This document shows positions 45,337 to 57,500 of a DNA stretch of 64,000 bases, one piece after another. Below the pieces are notes generated by a model, which saw nothing but the letters and a program-made list of their open reading frames with translations, did not search any database and was not told the origin of the DNA. Positions within the stretch are counted from its first letter, which is position 1. The number at the start of each line of letters is the position of its first letter. The translations under genes were made by a program, and so were the position numbers. Source of the DNA: Corynespora cassiicola (taxonomy: Eukaryota; Ascomycota; Dothideomycetes; Pleosporales; Corynesporascaceae); contig JAEUWY010000005.1 in the NCBI GenBank assembly GCA_022059125.1, positions 3,224,001 to 3,288,000 of the forward strand, read 5' to 3'.

Positions 45337-46625
45337 ATGCCTCCTCCAGGTGCCATCCGGGCCGGATACCCCGACCACATCCCGCAGTCATTCATGAATC
45401 GAAGGCCAGCACCGGCGTCTGCCGATACAGTATGCTCTGTTTCACTTCTAGATCTGCCCTCCTACATCACAGCAGTGTGCTGATTTGGCACTCGTATTCT
45501 CTAGAACACTCGCCCCTATGCCATATTCTTCTCATACATGGCCATATGCTTGGCTCTGACAGTATACATTGTCGTCAAGCTTTTCAAAAGCTATACAGGA
45601 CTTTCCAAGTCGGTTACTACACGGCGCCCGCCTCGAAACCATGTGCGGCTTTTCGCTTTCCTCGCATCAGGCAGCCTGCTCACTACGTGGTACTACATGG
45701 TTCAATTCTTCAGAACATCCTACCGGGTTTGGGCCATGTGGCGCTCCTACTATCAGCTCAGTGAGGACCATATGCACTGGGGCTTGTGGCTGAAAGAAAC
45801 CTCTCTGTTCAAAGAGGCTTGGGAAGTTGCAATCACTGCAAATGCACGGTATTTCTGGACCCACCAGATCTTCTTCTTTGCATGTATCCTTGGATTGGGC
45901 CTCGAGCAAAAAGGTATGATGGCCCTCTTCAATCTTCATTTCCGGATTTGACAAGTATAGGTATTCGTCGAAACATACGACACACGTGGGCGTTCATGCT
46001 CCTCGGACAAATTGTTGCAATTAGCTTTGCGACAAACTTATTTCTCCTTGCCATTCTTCTGAGTCCCACGCTATCACCCGCTTCGTCACCTAGCACTTAC
46101 AGACAGAGGAAGATCGGACTTTGGCTTGTCAACGTCGCTGCAATAGTTGCTACGGAGATTCCGGCCTACCTTCTTGCCGATCAGCGTTATTGGCACAGAC
46201 CTGAATTTTTGCCGCTCCTTTTAACACCTCATGTTGCACTTCTTGCACCACCTGTAGCCCGAATCATTTTGTCTCCAGAATTATTCTCAGACTTACACAT
46301 CAAGTCTGCAGATGCTGTGTATACGTTTCTCTGGTACATAACCGTGCTGGGTGGCTCTATTGTTTGGATTAAGACATTTTCGTTGTCAGTCGCTTATGGC
46401 GGGCTACGGGGAATAAGGGAGGCTTTGTTTGACCATCCGGCGGTAAGCAGCGTGGGTTTCGACGTCATATTTTGCTGGATTACCTGGCTTGCATGGTGGT
46501 GGACACAGAGGGAAATTGCCAACGAAGACGTCACGGTCGAAACTGCCAATAAGACAGAAGATGTAGGCTTAGGAACGATGTTTTCACCGAGTGACGGGAA
46601 GAATGGCGGGGTACGAAGACGTTAA
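45337..46625 (+). CDS. Uncharacterised polytopic membrane protein
   Basis: Exons 45337-45429, 45505-45913 and 45961-46625, joined through introns with GTATGC...CTCTAG and GTATGA...GTATAG signals, give 388 residues. About eight hydrophobic segments are visible, from YAIFFSYMAICLALTVYIVV through ARYFWTHQIFFFACILGLG, the AFMLLGQIVAISFATNLFLLAILL pair and VYTFLWYITVLGGSIVWI to VGFDVIFCWITWLAWWW. The first 30 residues and the last 45 are hydrophilic. I do not recognise the family; the pattern of eight helices with short loops resembles fungal conserved membrane proteins of unknown function. The first exon is the least certain, because the upstream start depends on a 75 bp intron containing a CTGAT branch-like sequence. 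Confidence 0.7.
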
Positions 46626-47898
46626 GAAATGAAATTGGGAGAACAAGTGTAGCTCCTGCCCAGTCAATAGTAAACTAGCTGTATCATCCACGGAAGAGAA
46701 TATTTGATGGACCAAAGCTTCAGTTGTGGACACCTTAAGATAATTGTTTCGTATAATTATGGATTTAAATAGGCCCGAGGAGACATGCATAATTAACCAG
46801 CCTTTTAATATCAATATGATGTAGCGGTATTAGAAGGTTCTAGATCTGCCACATGTATTATTGGTGCATAGCAGGACTATATCTGCACGTTTAATTGTAA
46901 ATATCTTTGCAAAATTAGAGATGTCGGATCGTGGTTCCGATGCACTTGAGTGAGTCATGCAGACGGGTTGCGGCACAGATGGAAAGTTGAAAAGTAATTA
47001 TTGTATTACCATATATCTCCCGAGGTCAGTACGAGAATGTTTGCATCGAGAATATCCGGTTTACCGTCGACGAAAACGTGGTCCTGAAGCTAATGCGAGA
47101 AGATATGAGGAAACGGCTAAAAAAAGGGATTCTTTAGCTGCCCATCCATTCCTTGCTTATCTAACATAGTATAACAGCACGTCGGGCAACAAAGCCGAGG
47201 CACAACATGCGAGCCTGAGCACAATTTGCACAAGTTCATCGTCCGAAGGCAACTGTGCCGTTGCTGAGCAGGCGGGGTCCTTGCAAACATTTCCCCAAAA
47301 AGCAAACAAATACCCACACGGCAATATACCCTTGAGCCATGTGGAAAACAAAAAAAAAAGATAAGGGTAATATTCAAGTCACCCAACAGTTGTATTGTTG
47401 CGTTGGAATACAACGACAGTTCAGATGGATGATAGCCTGCCTACATCAGAAAACCAGAGCGAAACCCGTGCCTGTGTCAAGTGTTCAATGCTATGCAGTA
47501 CAAACCCAAAGAAAATTCGTCGCTTGAGCTCCCCACACGGCCCATCAGTGATCAAAAACGGGGGTAAATAATAAACCTGAGAAAGCCAGTAGATAAATGG
47601 GAATAATCTGCAGCAAGCAGCAGAAAATAGATAAATAACGCCGCGCTGCTTCGGGGGTATCAAACCTGCGAAAGAAGGAAATCGACTGAATCCATCGTGA
47701 TAATTAAAAAAGGAAGGAAAAAGAAAAAGAAAAAGTGGGTGTGTACCTGTCATTTACGAGTGTCCAAAGCCTGAAGAACAGGCGGCAACTTGCCAGAAAA
47801 AAAGTAAACAGGGAAAATGGATGGATTCGTGCCTCAAACAGAGAAACAAAGAAATGCGCGATGGTGATTACACATGATTGAAATGTTACGAGTACGGA
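46626..47898. other. Convergent intergenic region
   Basis: 1.27 kb between the ends of two facing genes. Some A and T runs (AAAAAAAAAA near 47,350) and a pyrimidine tract occur, but I see no protein or RNA gene. Both 3' untranslated regions probably lie here. Confidence 0.55.
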
Positions 47899-50778
47899 TT
47901 AGTATCTCGCCGTATTGTAGTCTCGCAGACCACCTAGGCTGCCCCAGGCTGCAAGAACATCCTCGCTGACACTGCATCGCGTACTTGCCGACCCGATTGA
48001 AACACTTTCTCGGTTGATGCTATGAATGCTGTTGCCACGGCTGAGAATGCGACTGGAGCGGCGTTCATGTGGAGCAGTAACGGGTGAAGATGCGTGGGTA
48101 GATGCGACACTACTATGCCTGCTCTTTGTCGGGAAGCTAGTAGAGACCGTCAAGCTGGTTTTTCGCCGAGAGCTTTTTCTCGGTAATTTCGGTAGGGAGT
48201 GCGGAGGGTCGATGATACTGGGTGTACGCGATGAAGCTTCGGATACGGGCGTCAGGTCATGATTCTCAAGGGCCTTCGGCATGGGAAACGTGATATCGGC
48301 GTCGCTCGATGCGGTGCGTCTTCGTCGGTGATGTGCGGCGCTGACTCCGCTCGCGTGAGACTCATCTGGCTTGATGCTGCCCGAGGGAGGGTCAATAACA
48401 CCTGTTTCAAGCACAGCCATCTCTTCGTTATCACCGTTACACGATGGCTCACTGCTAGCTACCTTGACATCCACATCCGACTCGCCGTGTCGTAACCCTG
48501 GAGTGACAGGCGAAGGTAGAGGCGATGGAAGATCTGTCGTAGTCGGTGATGCGATACTAGCCGTGCGTGCGGGCGAGGGGAATGGATCCAACGGAGAAAA
48601 TTCGGGTGGCGGTGAGAGTTGATGCGCGAGACTAATATGACTTGACGGAGATGCAGCCAGGCGATCAGACCTGGTGTCACACGAGGAGCTGTCACGAAGG
48701 ATGCTTGTACCAGCATTCACATCTGCCTTGGCTGGTCGACCGCGAGAGGGAGGGACTAGCAACGGCGACGCAGAGCCAGCAAACGATTTACGAGAAGCCT
48801 TTGTGTTCACTAGCCTCACGGGGCTAGCCACTGGGGTTTCCATTGTCAGGAATGCAGATGTCCGACGGATTTTGTTCACGTTGCTCTCCGGGGGCGCGAT
48901 TTCATGAGTCTCATGCAAGAAGGTTGAGTGATGACCCTCCGACGAATTTTGTTTGGCCATTGCGGCACGCTTACGGCGCATCATTTCCAACAAAGCCTCT
49001 TCTTCTGCCGTCACGGCCATGAGTTTATGTTGCTCACTGCGAATGCGGGGCTCACTCGTAGAAGTGCGTGCGCTCCGCATACTTGTCGAAGGAGATTTCG
49101 GTCGGTTGGTCGAGGTGTGTGGGCGTGCGTGTTCGTTCTCCAATATCACCGACGGGTGTCGCACGTGACTCGATCGTTTACTACTGCTGTAGCTCCGGGG
49201 AAACTGCGTCGGTGCGAACGGTTCTGGTGTATACATGACCTCAATTGTGGCTGCATTGGTGGATGTCGACAACAGACTGATCTTTCCCTCCGAAGGCCTT
49301 CGTGCATTGCGTGGCCGCAATTCGAATGCTTGGGCTTGGCCCGTAATGATTTCTCCATGATCTTCAGATATGTCCAGGCTGTCACGGACATGGAATTTGC
49401 CGGCCTCTGGCGTGTGGTCATCATCCTCGTCTTCCGACGATGAGAAGGATAGAACACTGGAGTCCTGCAAATTACTCCGGGAGAAAGCCGATTCCTTTGT
49501 CTTATTCGAGACAAGTGATACCTGACTCTGCGTTGACGTTTGACTCGGTGACTCCATGTGTGCGCCAGAAAATCTTCGGTGGATGTTGTGCTCTTTTTTG
49601 GAGGACTTAGACTCGGCCGCATATGAATATTGCATGGTGTGAGGTGCCATGTCCTCTTGCAGAAGTCGACCGAGTGAGCTCTTTCGAAGAGGAGCAAGAG
49701 GAGGCCCTCTCGGATGAATAGGCCTGGGAGCATGGAGGGGAGTGCGCTCTTCCTCTGACTGCCCATCGCTTTCGTCATCTATTGCATCGAACCAATGCTG
49801 AATGCCCTGGGGCGGCCGTCGCACGTTGATCTTGGCATTGTCGTACATGTCGCGCTTGTGTAGCCGGATAGGAGACGTCGGCCTTGGAACTTGTGAAGTT
49901 GGAAGCTGTTGTCGTTTGGTCAACTTTGCCTGACCTTTAGGAGTGGGGGTCGGTTCGCGCGTCATTGGTCGGGGAAAATAGTCTGAGGCGATGGACATGG
50001 CAGTGGGGGAGTCTACCAGCTTATTTGGCGAGAGCAGTGCGCCTGCATATTCCGGACCGGCAGCAGGCTTTGGCTTAGGAAATAATTTGGAAAGGTCCAG
50101 ACGGGGCGGTTTGCTCTTCCTATTTTGCTTCTTCGCTTCATCGGCCGTGCCATAAGCAAGCGGACTGGGCACGTGGCTATCGTAGCCATGCACTGAGGTG
50201 ATTTGGGGTTTTCCCTTCCTCAAGGCCCCGTCGCGAACAGCCGAGTTGGATGTTTGTTGCGAGATGTAAAGCGGGGAGCCTTCCGCGTCGTAGTGGGAGC
50301 GCATAGTGGAGTTTGAATTGGCGGGATGAAGCTTCCTGCTGCTTGAACTGCCATTGGAGCCACTCCGCCCGTCTGCACTATAGGCATAACCCAGAATGTT
50401 GGACGAGGCCCGATGGATCATGCTCGGGCGTTTGGTAGGATACAGGTTGGTATCCTCGACAACTGTTGACGAGGCCTTGTCGTCGGGCTCGGAACCAAAA
50501 CTCGCCTCGGACACGGTGATAGTCATGTACCCAGGGCTTGGGGGCGGGTGAGAAGCTTGCCGCGAAGAAGGACGGAAGGGCAGACCAGCTGTTCCGAGCA
50601 AGCGCTCAGCTTTGGAGTAGGATGAAGGGGAGGGCTCGTTGACACGGGGTGACCACTCGGACGCGGAGGGGATCAAGGAGGTCGGGTGAGGGCCTTCGTG
50701 CGCGTCTGGGTCGACTTTTGTGTGTGGCCTGCGGCCAGGAATTGGAAAGGAAAATTTAGGGCCTCGATGGCGGCCCAT
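47899..50778 (-). CDS. Large Ser/Pro-rich, mostly disordered protein of unknown function
   Basis: A single-exon protein of 959 residues starting MGRHRGPKFSFPIPGRR; a non-ATG extension upstream was not used. Composition is dominated by Ser, Pro, Arg and Lys, with many SP and RxxS-type sites, so the chain is likely intrinsically disordered and heavily phosphorylated. Three better-ordered islands stand out: a basic NRKSKPPRLDLSKLFPKPKP block, the helix TAEEEALLEMMRRKRAAMAKQ (about residue 620), and the C-terminal SEDVLAAWGSLGGLRDYNTARY. Such islands in a disordered chain usually serve as docking motifs, and the protein could be a cell-polarity, cell-wall-integrity or cytoskeletal adaptor, but that is a guess. 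No membrane segment or catalytic domain is seen. Confidence 0.75.
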   Translation of the reverse strand: MGRHRGPKFSFPIPGRRPHTKVDPDAHEGPHPTSLIPSASEWSPRVNEPSPSSYSKAERLLGTAGLPFRPSSRQASHPPPSPGYMTITVSEASFGSEPDDKASSTVVEDTNLYPTKRPSMIHRASSNILGYAYSADGRSGSNGSSSSRKLHPANSNSTMRSHYDAEGSPLYISQQTSNSAVRDGALRKGKPQITSVHGYDSHVPSPLAYGTADEAKKQNRKSKPPRLDLSKLFPKPKPAAGPEYAGALLSPNKLVDSPTAMSIASDYFPRPMTREPTPTPKGQAKLTKRQQLPTSQVPRPTSPIRLHKRDMYDNAKINVRRPPQGIQHWFDAIDDESDGQSEEERTPLHAPRPIHPRGPPLAPLRKSSLGRLLQEDMAPHTMQYSYAAESKSSKKEHNIHRRFSGAHMESPSQTSTQSQVSLVSNKTKESAFSRSNLQDSSVLSFSSSEDEDDDHTPEAGKFHVRDSLDISEDHGEIITGQAQAFELRPRNARRPSEGKISLLSTSTNAATIEVMYTPEPFAPTQFPRSYSSSKRSSHVRHPSVILENEHARPHTSTNRPKSPSTSMRSARTSTSEPRIRSEQHKLMAVTAEEEALLEMMRRKRAAMAKQNSSEGHHSTFLHETHEIAPPESNVNKIRRTSAFLTMETPVASPVRLVNTKASRKSFAGSASPLLVPPSRGRPAKADVNAGTSILRDSSSCDTRSDRLAASPSSHISLAHQLSPPPEFSPLDPFPSPARTASIASPTTTDLPSPLPSPVTPGLRHGESDVDVKVASSEPSCNGDNEEMAVLETGVIDPPSGSIKPDESHASGVSAAHHRRRRTASSDADITFPMPKALENHDLTPVSEASSRTPSIIDPPHSLPKLPRKSSRRKTSLTVSTSFPTKSRHSSVASTHASSPVTAPHERRSSRILSRGNSIHSINRESVSIGSASTRCSVSEDVLAAWGSLGGLRDYNTARY

Positions 50779-51087
50779 GATGAAAGAGGATTGACGTATG
50801 CAGTGGCAGATTGGTGGCACAGGTCTAAGTAGGCGGCGACTCAGGCGACGCAGGCGACGCAGGCGGCGCAGAACGAGACAGAACGAGGCAGGGCGACTGG
50901 ATTGAATCGTGGTACCTTTGGGGAGACCGGGGCCTACTTAGGAGTAGGGGACGGCATTGGGGCGCGATTGCGTCAGGACAAAAGGGCTTGGGGCGCAAAA
51001 AGAGCGGCCACAGGCTCGACGGCTGGCGACGGACATGTGCGGGCAAAGCAATTAAGTTTGGAGCGCCTGTGAGGGTAGGGGAGGAGA

Positions 51088-51126
51088 AGGCGAGGGCGAG
51101 GGCGAAGGCGAGGGCGAGGGCGAGAG
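51088..51126. repeat. GGCGAG hexanucleotide array
   Basis: About six imperfect copies of GGCGAG, one with GGCGAA. Lies about 310 bp upstream of the minus-strand disordered-protein gene. Confidence 0.7.
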
Positions 51127-52954
51127 AGTGGGAACGGGAGCGGATGCGGCTGCAGCTGCAGAGGGCGACAACCACAGGGCCGAAGGACGACGGCCTCGAG
51201 CTGCAGCTAAGGTAGAATGGAAATGTGGTTCGTGAAGAGCGGGTCTTGGTTGCCCAGGCGTGCTCTGTGCTCATGTTATCTTTAGTCGCTGGCCGGCGCC
51301 GAGGGAGCCGGAGGGAGGTGTACCTGAATCTCGACGCAGGAGGCATGCGCGGGGAACAGAGAGAAAGGGAGGGACGAGGGCAGGACGGGCGGAGGCGAGG
51401 GCGCGAAGGCGGAGTATGTTTGCGGTGGAGGGTAGCAGTGTGGGTAGGGCAAGCAGCTGGGCAAGCCCGCTTCGCCGTGGAGCAGCAGGCAACGGCGCAG
51501 GACATTATTTTCTTTTCTATTTCCTGGGGGTGGCCGTCGACGCATCTGCCCCAAAGGGCGGCATGCGCGCAAACGGCTGGGCCCAGGGGGAGCGCAGCTG
51601 GCCGCGCCCCACGGCTGCGTGCGTCGCGGGCTGCTGTTGGCTGCCGATGGCAGGTGGTGGGCAGGTGGTGGCCGCTGGCTCGCTCCTGCCGCAGATCCCA
51701 GGCATGCCTTCCGGAGGCAGGCGACAGGGGGGCCTGGGCGGCGGCGGCTTCCCTCCCTCTCTCTCGTGTGCTGGTGCTGCCACCTATCCAGGTAGCGACT
51801 ACTGCTGCGCGCACCTGTCTGGCCGCCCGCTGAGCCCGCTGAGCCCGCTGAGCCCGCTGGGCCCGCCGGGCGCGCTGGGCCCAGGCAGCATCGCGGAGCC
51901 CTGGGTCACGTCCACCCACGCGTTATGCCTCTGGGGGGCTTCGACTCTGATGCTGCGACTGCAAGCCACTCGACCGGATCAGCACGTCGCTGCCCTCTTT
52001 CCCCAAGGCCCTACCGAGCATCACAGACCCATCAGGACGCCCATCACCCATCACCCTGGCGCCGATGCCGCCGCGACCCTCTCCCCTCACTGCCCATCTC
52101 TACACTAGGCACAGGCACTGCGCTACCACTTCCCGCCCACGTCTCCATTGTCGTCACGACCGCCCTCGCGCACCGCCGCGGCCGGCCTGTCAGAGCAGCA
52201 GAACCGCGGCTGGCCCTCTGTCGCCGCCGGCGCCGCTGTGGTGCTTGAATCGTGCCATGACTTGCAGACGCGCGCCGTCCAAAACCGCACGACGCCACCA
52301 ATCAATTGCTTGTCCATCATGCTATGGCTCGAGCTCGCCCTCTGTGGCCCGTCTTCTTCGTCAATCTGATGGGAGTGGGTCTGCTTGCGACCTCGTCGCT
52401 CCGTGCAGCCCCTGCGTGCCCCTCCCCCTTGGTGGCCCTGCGTGCGCTGTCCGCTGTCCGCTGCCCGCTGCCCGCTGCCCTCTGCGCACCACAACCTTCG
52501 CCTTGACCTCAGCTTCATGCCATTGCCGCCATCACCGCAGATCCGAAACCTCTTGTCGCGCTCCCTTAATCACACCAAGCCACACGTGTAGAGCCCCTGT
52601 TGTGCATTGCACTTGTCTCTGGTACCTGCATCGCGACCAAAGCATGGAGCATGCTCCGATGCCGTACCACTTGGCGCCGGGATCCCAACACTCGTATGTG
52701 AAGAAATGAAATGCTCCGATGCCTCCTCCAGCAGCCCCGTGACTCCGAATGCCCTCATTCGAGAAAGCGGCCGGCCGAGGCCTCAACATGGCTGTAGCGA
52801 GAGCTGCTCGAGATTGCCATTAAATTCGAGGGGTCAAGACGCGACTGCCGTGAGCCGAACGAAGTCGTCTACGTCCCGCTTGGGAAAGGCTGCCCTGTGC
52901 GCCTGCCCAGGTGGCCAGCCGGATGGCATGTCACGTGCCCAAGTGCCTGGCCGC

Positions 52955-52961
52955 TGTCTGT

Positions 52962-53000
<39 letters not shown>
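52955..53000. repeat. CTGC tetranucleotide microsatellite
   Basis: About eleven head-to-tail copies of CTGC/TGCC, bounded by TGTCTGTC and GGTAGGTACC. Confidence 0.9.
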
Positions 53001-53805
53001 GTAGGTACCTCCTGGACCAAGCAGTCGCGCTCCTCTAGGGACCCGGGCGAACAAGATGGATGCATTCTTCTTCCTCGTTCGCCTCCCTCAACTTCCAGCC
53101 GTGCAGCTTGGGCCAAAGTGACAGAGTCATTAGTTCATCGGATCTGCACACGCATCCCTGGCCCAGACAGCGCACATGATGAGCAGTCTTTGACGCCCAA
53201 GAGATGAGATACCAAGGCCTACGCAGAACCGGCCATGTAGACTTCACCTGAAGCCCGCGTTAGCAAGCCGACAGGAGCCTGTCCGGTGCTGATTGGTGGA
53301 CGGGGAGGCCAATGTGCAATATACAAAAGGTCGACATGGCTGCAGATTGCGTGCCTAGACGGCGCAGGCTGCGAGCTGGCGGAACCGACACACGATGCTC
53401 TCGAGGTACCCTCGGCGCCGTGGACCGCTCCCGGTTTGTGCGTGGCCGTGGTTGTGGCAGCCATTGCACTTCCCATGAGACAAAGGCTCAGGGACATTGC
53501 CTGCTCTGGCCGGCCGTGCTCGTAGCGAAACATTGCCACTGCTCGATGCCGATGCGCGAGAACAGCTCCAGACGCACCTCGGACACGGAGAGGACAGCCT
53601 GCAAGATGCTCCCAAGAAGCGTGCCGTTATCATCAACCCATGCGCCGAGGATGCTGAGCAAGAAGAATCTTGCCCGCCCGCTCACCGTGCATCTCAGGCG
53701 AGAGACGTGCACAACGCGTGCCGGCAATGGCCAGTGTACAGAGTAAATGGGCGCGACCAGCGACGTGAAACGCGAGCACCCGCGGATTGACCAAGTGCCA
53801 CGGTG

Positions 53806-53812
53806 CAGTAGC

Positions 53813-53864
<52 letters not shown>
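53806..53864. repeat. CAG trinucleotide microsatellite interrupted by TAG units
   Basis: About 19 trimers, mostly CAG with three TAG interruptions at regular spacing. On the plus strand it lies about 710 bp upstream of the Cdc4-type gene, possibly within its 5' leader or promoter. Confidence 0.9.
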
Positions 53865-54573
53865 ACGTGCAACGAACCGGCGTGTACCTGGCCGTGCAAA
53901 AAAAGTGATTTGATTGTGGTGTAATGCCTGGTCGTGGAAAATTGAATGGCGGGCAGGCGGGCGTGGCAAGCAGCCAGCCAGAGCAGGTGATTTTTGGCCG
54001 AAAAGGCGATGGCGGCGGCGCCTTCTTCAACCTCCCGGCTCCTTCCCCACCAACACTGCACAACACCACAGACGGCGCCCTCTCACCCTCGCCGCTCTCT
54101 ACCCCCTTCAGCTCGATTCTGGTACCCTTCTAGTTGCGCTGCCCTGGAGATTGTGTCGCCTTGCCCATTTTGTCCTCGCTCCCCTTCTAGTCCTTAGCCG
54201 CGTGTTTCGGTCACCACGGTCTCCTATCTCGCCGCTCGTCAGCGCTGATTGCCCGAGGATACGAGTGCGCCAGCCGACGGCCCTCGACGACCTTCTCGCA
54301 TACTACTTGAGACCCGCCCGCTGCCTCCCACGCCGTCATATCCCCTGCCGCTATTGTTCATGGTCTGTTGAGCCTGAACACGTCCCCTCGCGCGCCCTCG
54401 CCGTCCTTCCGCGCTTCGAGGCTCCCGCCCACGTTCCCGAAGCCACCTCACCCACCCGTGGACACCGAGACACCGTCCACTGGGGGTGAACGGCGGATAA
54501 CTTCGTCGAGACGACGCCGCATTAATAGAGCACCCTTCTTGCTCCCGTAGCCCCACCGGTCTGCTCCAGCAAC

Positions 54574-57500
54574 ATGGCCTCTACACCTCCAGGCCGTGGC
54601 TGCGAGGCCTCGTCCAAGGCTGTGCAGAAGCAAGTAGTGGACCCCTTCACCACAATGGGGCAGCTGTCTATCGCTCCGGCAACGCACACCACTGTTGTCA
54701 CCACCACTACCACCACTACTACTTCGTATCCACCCATCTTCATGAACGCTCCTCGTAATTTGAGCCACCGGGACGCCAAAGAGTACCCTCTAGCCCATAC
54801 CCAGGCCCCAGAGTCTATTCGTAAATTCTTCTTCGACGTTCACGGCACGCAAGCTTGCTTTGAAGAGGCCGACGATGTTTTGGACAAAATGCAAGAGGTA
54901 CGTAGATTATGTGAAGAGTCGACCACCCACCGTTGAAAATACACTGGCCTTTTCCAAACTAGAAGACTGCTAACATGTTCCCAGCGACAAACCCTCCACG
55001 ATGAGCTGCGGGCCTCCAACGGTAAGCTTCGCAAAGTCGAAGCCTACAACGGACCGCCAGTCTTCGCCACACCAGATCGGGTGACCCGCCCGAGCGTGTC
55101 AGTTCCCAATCCTGCTGTGCGCTCGCTCTCGGGCAGGAGGAAACGGTCGTCTTCCCCCCCATCCATCGCTGAGGCTGCCGAGATTGCAAGCTTACATCGC
55201 CGGAGTAAAAAACCTCGCACGCTCATCCAAGATTATAAGAGACGTAGTAGCCTGCAGGTTGGCCCAAATCACACGCCCGAAGAGATGGATGATCTGGTTC
55301 CAGCAACGCCCGACACGGATGCAGGAGCTCCAGGCTCGTTCAAGCTGCCCAGAGCCAAGTCAAGTTTGAGACGCTCAAACTTGAGATCTTCGCAGACGGG
55401 GCTACAACAGGCTCCCTCTCCGTGGCAATCTCAGGAATCATTTGCTGGTCCATCGAATACCGAGCAAGCCGCTTCTTCAACTAACCAGCAGCGTCCGGCC
55501 ATTGAACACCCGTTTTCGACCGCCATCGTCGATGGCCCCGGGGTTTCTGCTACTCCACCAATTGCCGAGACGGACATGGAACCCGTTGGACCCTTCTCTA
55601 ACGATGAAAGTTCCTTCATTAGGGGAGATCGCCCAACCCCTCTTGACACCATCTCTGCTCAGGATGCTAGTCTGCCAAGTCCAAGTCTGTCGCCTATCAC
55701 CGCGGCTGCTACCCTTGCCCAACATACCCATGCCAATGGAGATGACGGGGACGACGATTCGAATGATGTTTCCAGCCTTGATATATCGCGGAGTAATTCG
55801 AATGAAAACGGACCATCGAACGGTACTCGTGCTGCTCTTCTACGTTCCAATGGAATCGAACTTCCAGGATCCAAAGGTGCGGTCAGTCTCAACCCACAAC
55901 TCCTGACGCCCACCGTCATGGACATCCCGACTATGCTCGGTTCATTCGATGCTTTACCCGAGAAGATGAAGACATATGTCATGTACCAGTTGCTGCGCAG
56001 GTGCACCAAACCTACCCTTCATTTTGTCGCCGACGTTGTCAATCCAGCTCTGAAATGCGACTTTATCGCCTTGCTACCCACCGAGCTCAGCCTTAACATC
56101 ATCAAATATCTAGATGTTCAGTCAATGTGTAATGCAGCACAAGTCTCGAAGAGGTGGCGAAACATTATTGATACAGATGAGAGGGCATGGAAAGTCTTGT
56201 TAGAAAAGGATGGATATGCTCTTCCTGACAATGAACTCCATCGTGCCATACATGAGGGATGGGGCTGGCAGTATCCACATTCGTCGGAAAGCTATGAGCG
56301 GGACTTACGTGCCGCGTCTGTGGGCGCGAAGACCGACAGTGATTTCTCTCCTGGGCCGTCTCGTCCTAGCTTGCTTAGCAATGCCATGGATGCCGATGGC
56401 GCGGTTACGAGATCGGCTCTGACGCGTCCCAAGAGGAAATCAACCAGCAGGCACAGTGCGAGTAAGAAGCTCCGTAAGAAGGAGAAGGCACCGATGTCTA
56501 GGTCTGACCCTGTCCAATTCTCGGCAAACATGGCATCCCAGCAAGGGCCGAATTCTTTTGCGCAGCTGGCCATGACGCTCATCCCGTGCCCCAACATCGG
56601 CCTTCCCAGTCTACGCAACATGCATCTTTTCAAGTCGCTGTACCAGCGTCACCATCTCATTCGCAAGAGCTGGATGGAGGAAGACACGAGACCAAAGCAT
56701 ATTGCATTTCGAGCACACCAACGCCATGTTGTTACGTGCTTGCAATTTGACACAGACAAGATATTGACTGGCAGTGATGATACCAACATCAACGTCTATG
56801 ACACCAAGACTGGAGCGCTCCGTAATCGTCTTGAAGGTCACGAGGGCGGTGTTTGGGCTCTCCAATATGAGGGCAATACGTTGGTCTCTGGCTCCACCGA
56901 CCGCTCGGTACGAGTGTGGGACATCGAAACAGGAAAGTGCACGCACGTCTTTCAAGGCCATACTTCAACCGTCCGCTGCTTGGTCATCTTAAAGCCTACG
57001 AAGATTGGTGAGAATTCTGAAGGGCAGCCCATCATGATGCCAAAGGAAGATCTCATCATTACTGGCTCAAGGGATTCTAGCTTGCGTGTATGGCGACTTC
57101 CCACGGCAAATGATAAGCCTCTCATCCAGACCGGACCACCTGCGAATGATCAGGACAATAGATTCTTCATTCGTGCGTTGACCGGTCATCACCATTCTGT
57201 GCGTGCCATCGCGGCTCATGGGGATACCCTCGTGAGCGGCAGCTATGACTGTACCGTTCGTGTTTGGAAGATATCCACGGGCGACGTGCTACACCGGCTG
57301 CAGGGCCACTCCCAGAAGGTCTACAGCGTCGTTTTGGACAACGCCCGAAATCGTTGCATCAGCGGCTCCATGGACAACATGGTCAAGGTCTGGTCACTGG
57401 AAACCGGCGCTTGCATCTTCAACCTTGAAGGCCATACTTCTCTGGTTGGGCTATTAGACTTGAGCCATGGCCGACTTGTCTCTGCAGCCGCTGATTCTAC

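Larger units (their letters stand above)
50779..54573. other. Large low-complexity divergent intergenic region
   Basis: 3.8 kb between two divergent starts. It is GC-rich and full of simple repeats: GGCGAG hexamers at about 51088-51126, a 9-base GAGCCCGCT-like array at about 51826-51880, CTGC tetramers at 52955-53000 and CAG trimers at 53806-53864. Long open frames exist on both strands but code for Arg/Ala/Pro-rich strings without domains. It probably holds the promoters and long 5' leaders of both neighbouring genes. Confidence 0.55.

Noticed and set aside
50825..51919. Minus-strand frame of 364 codons with Arg-Ala-Gln repeats
   Set aside because: It is produced by short tandem repeats in GC-rich DNA, lacks a credible start context and overlaps equally long frames on the other strand.
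53488..54069. Minus-strand frame with a run of Leu
   Set aside because: The Leu run is simply the CAG/CTG microsatellite read in frame; the rest has no domain.
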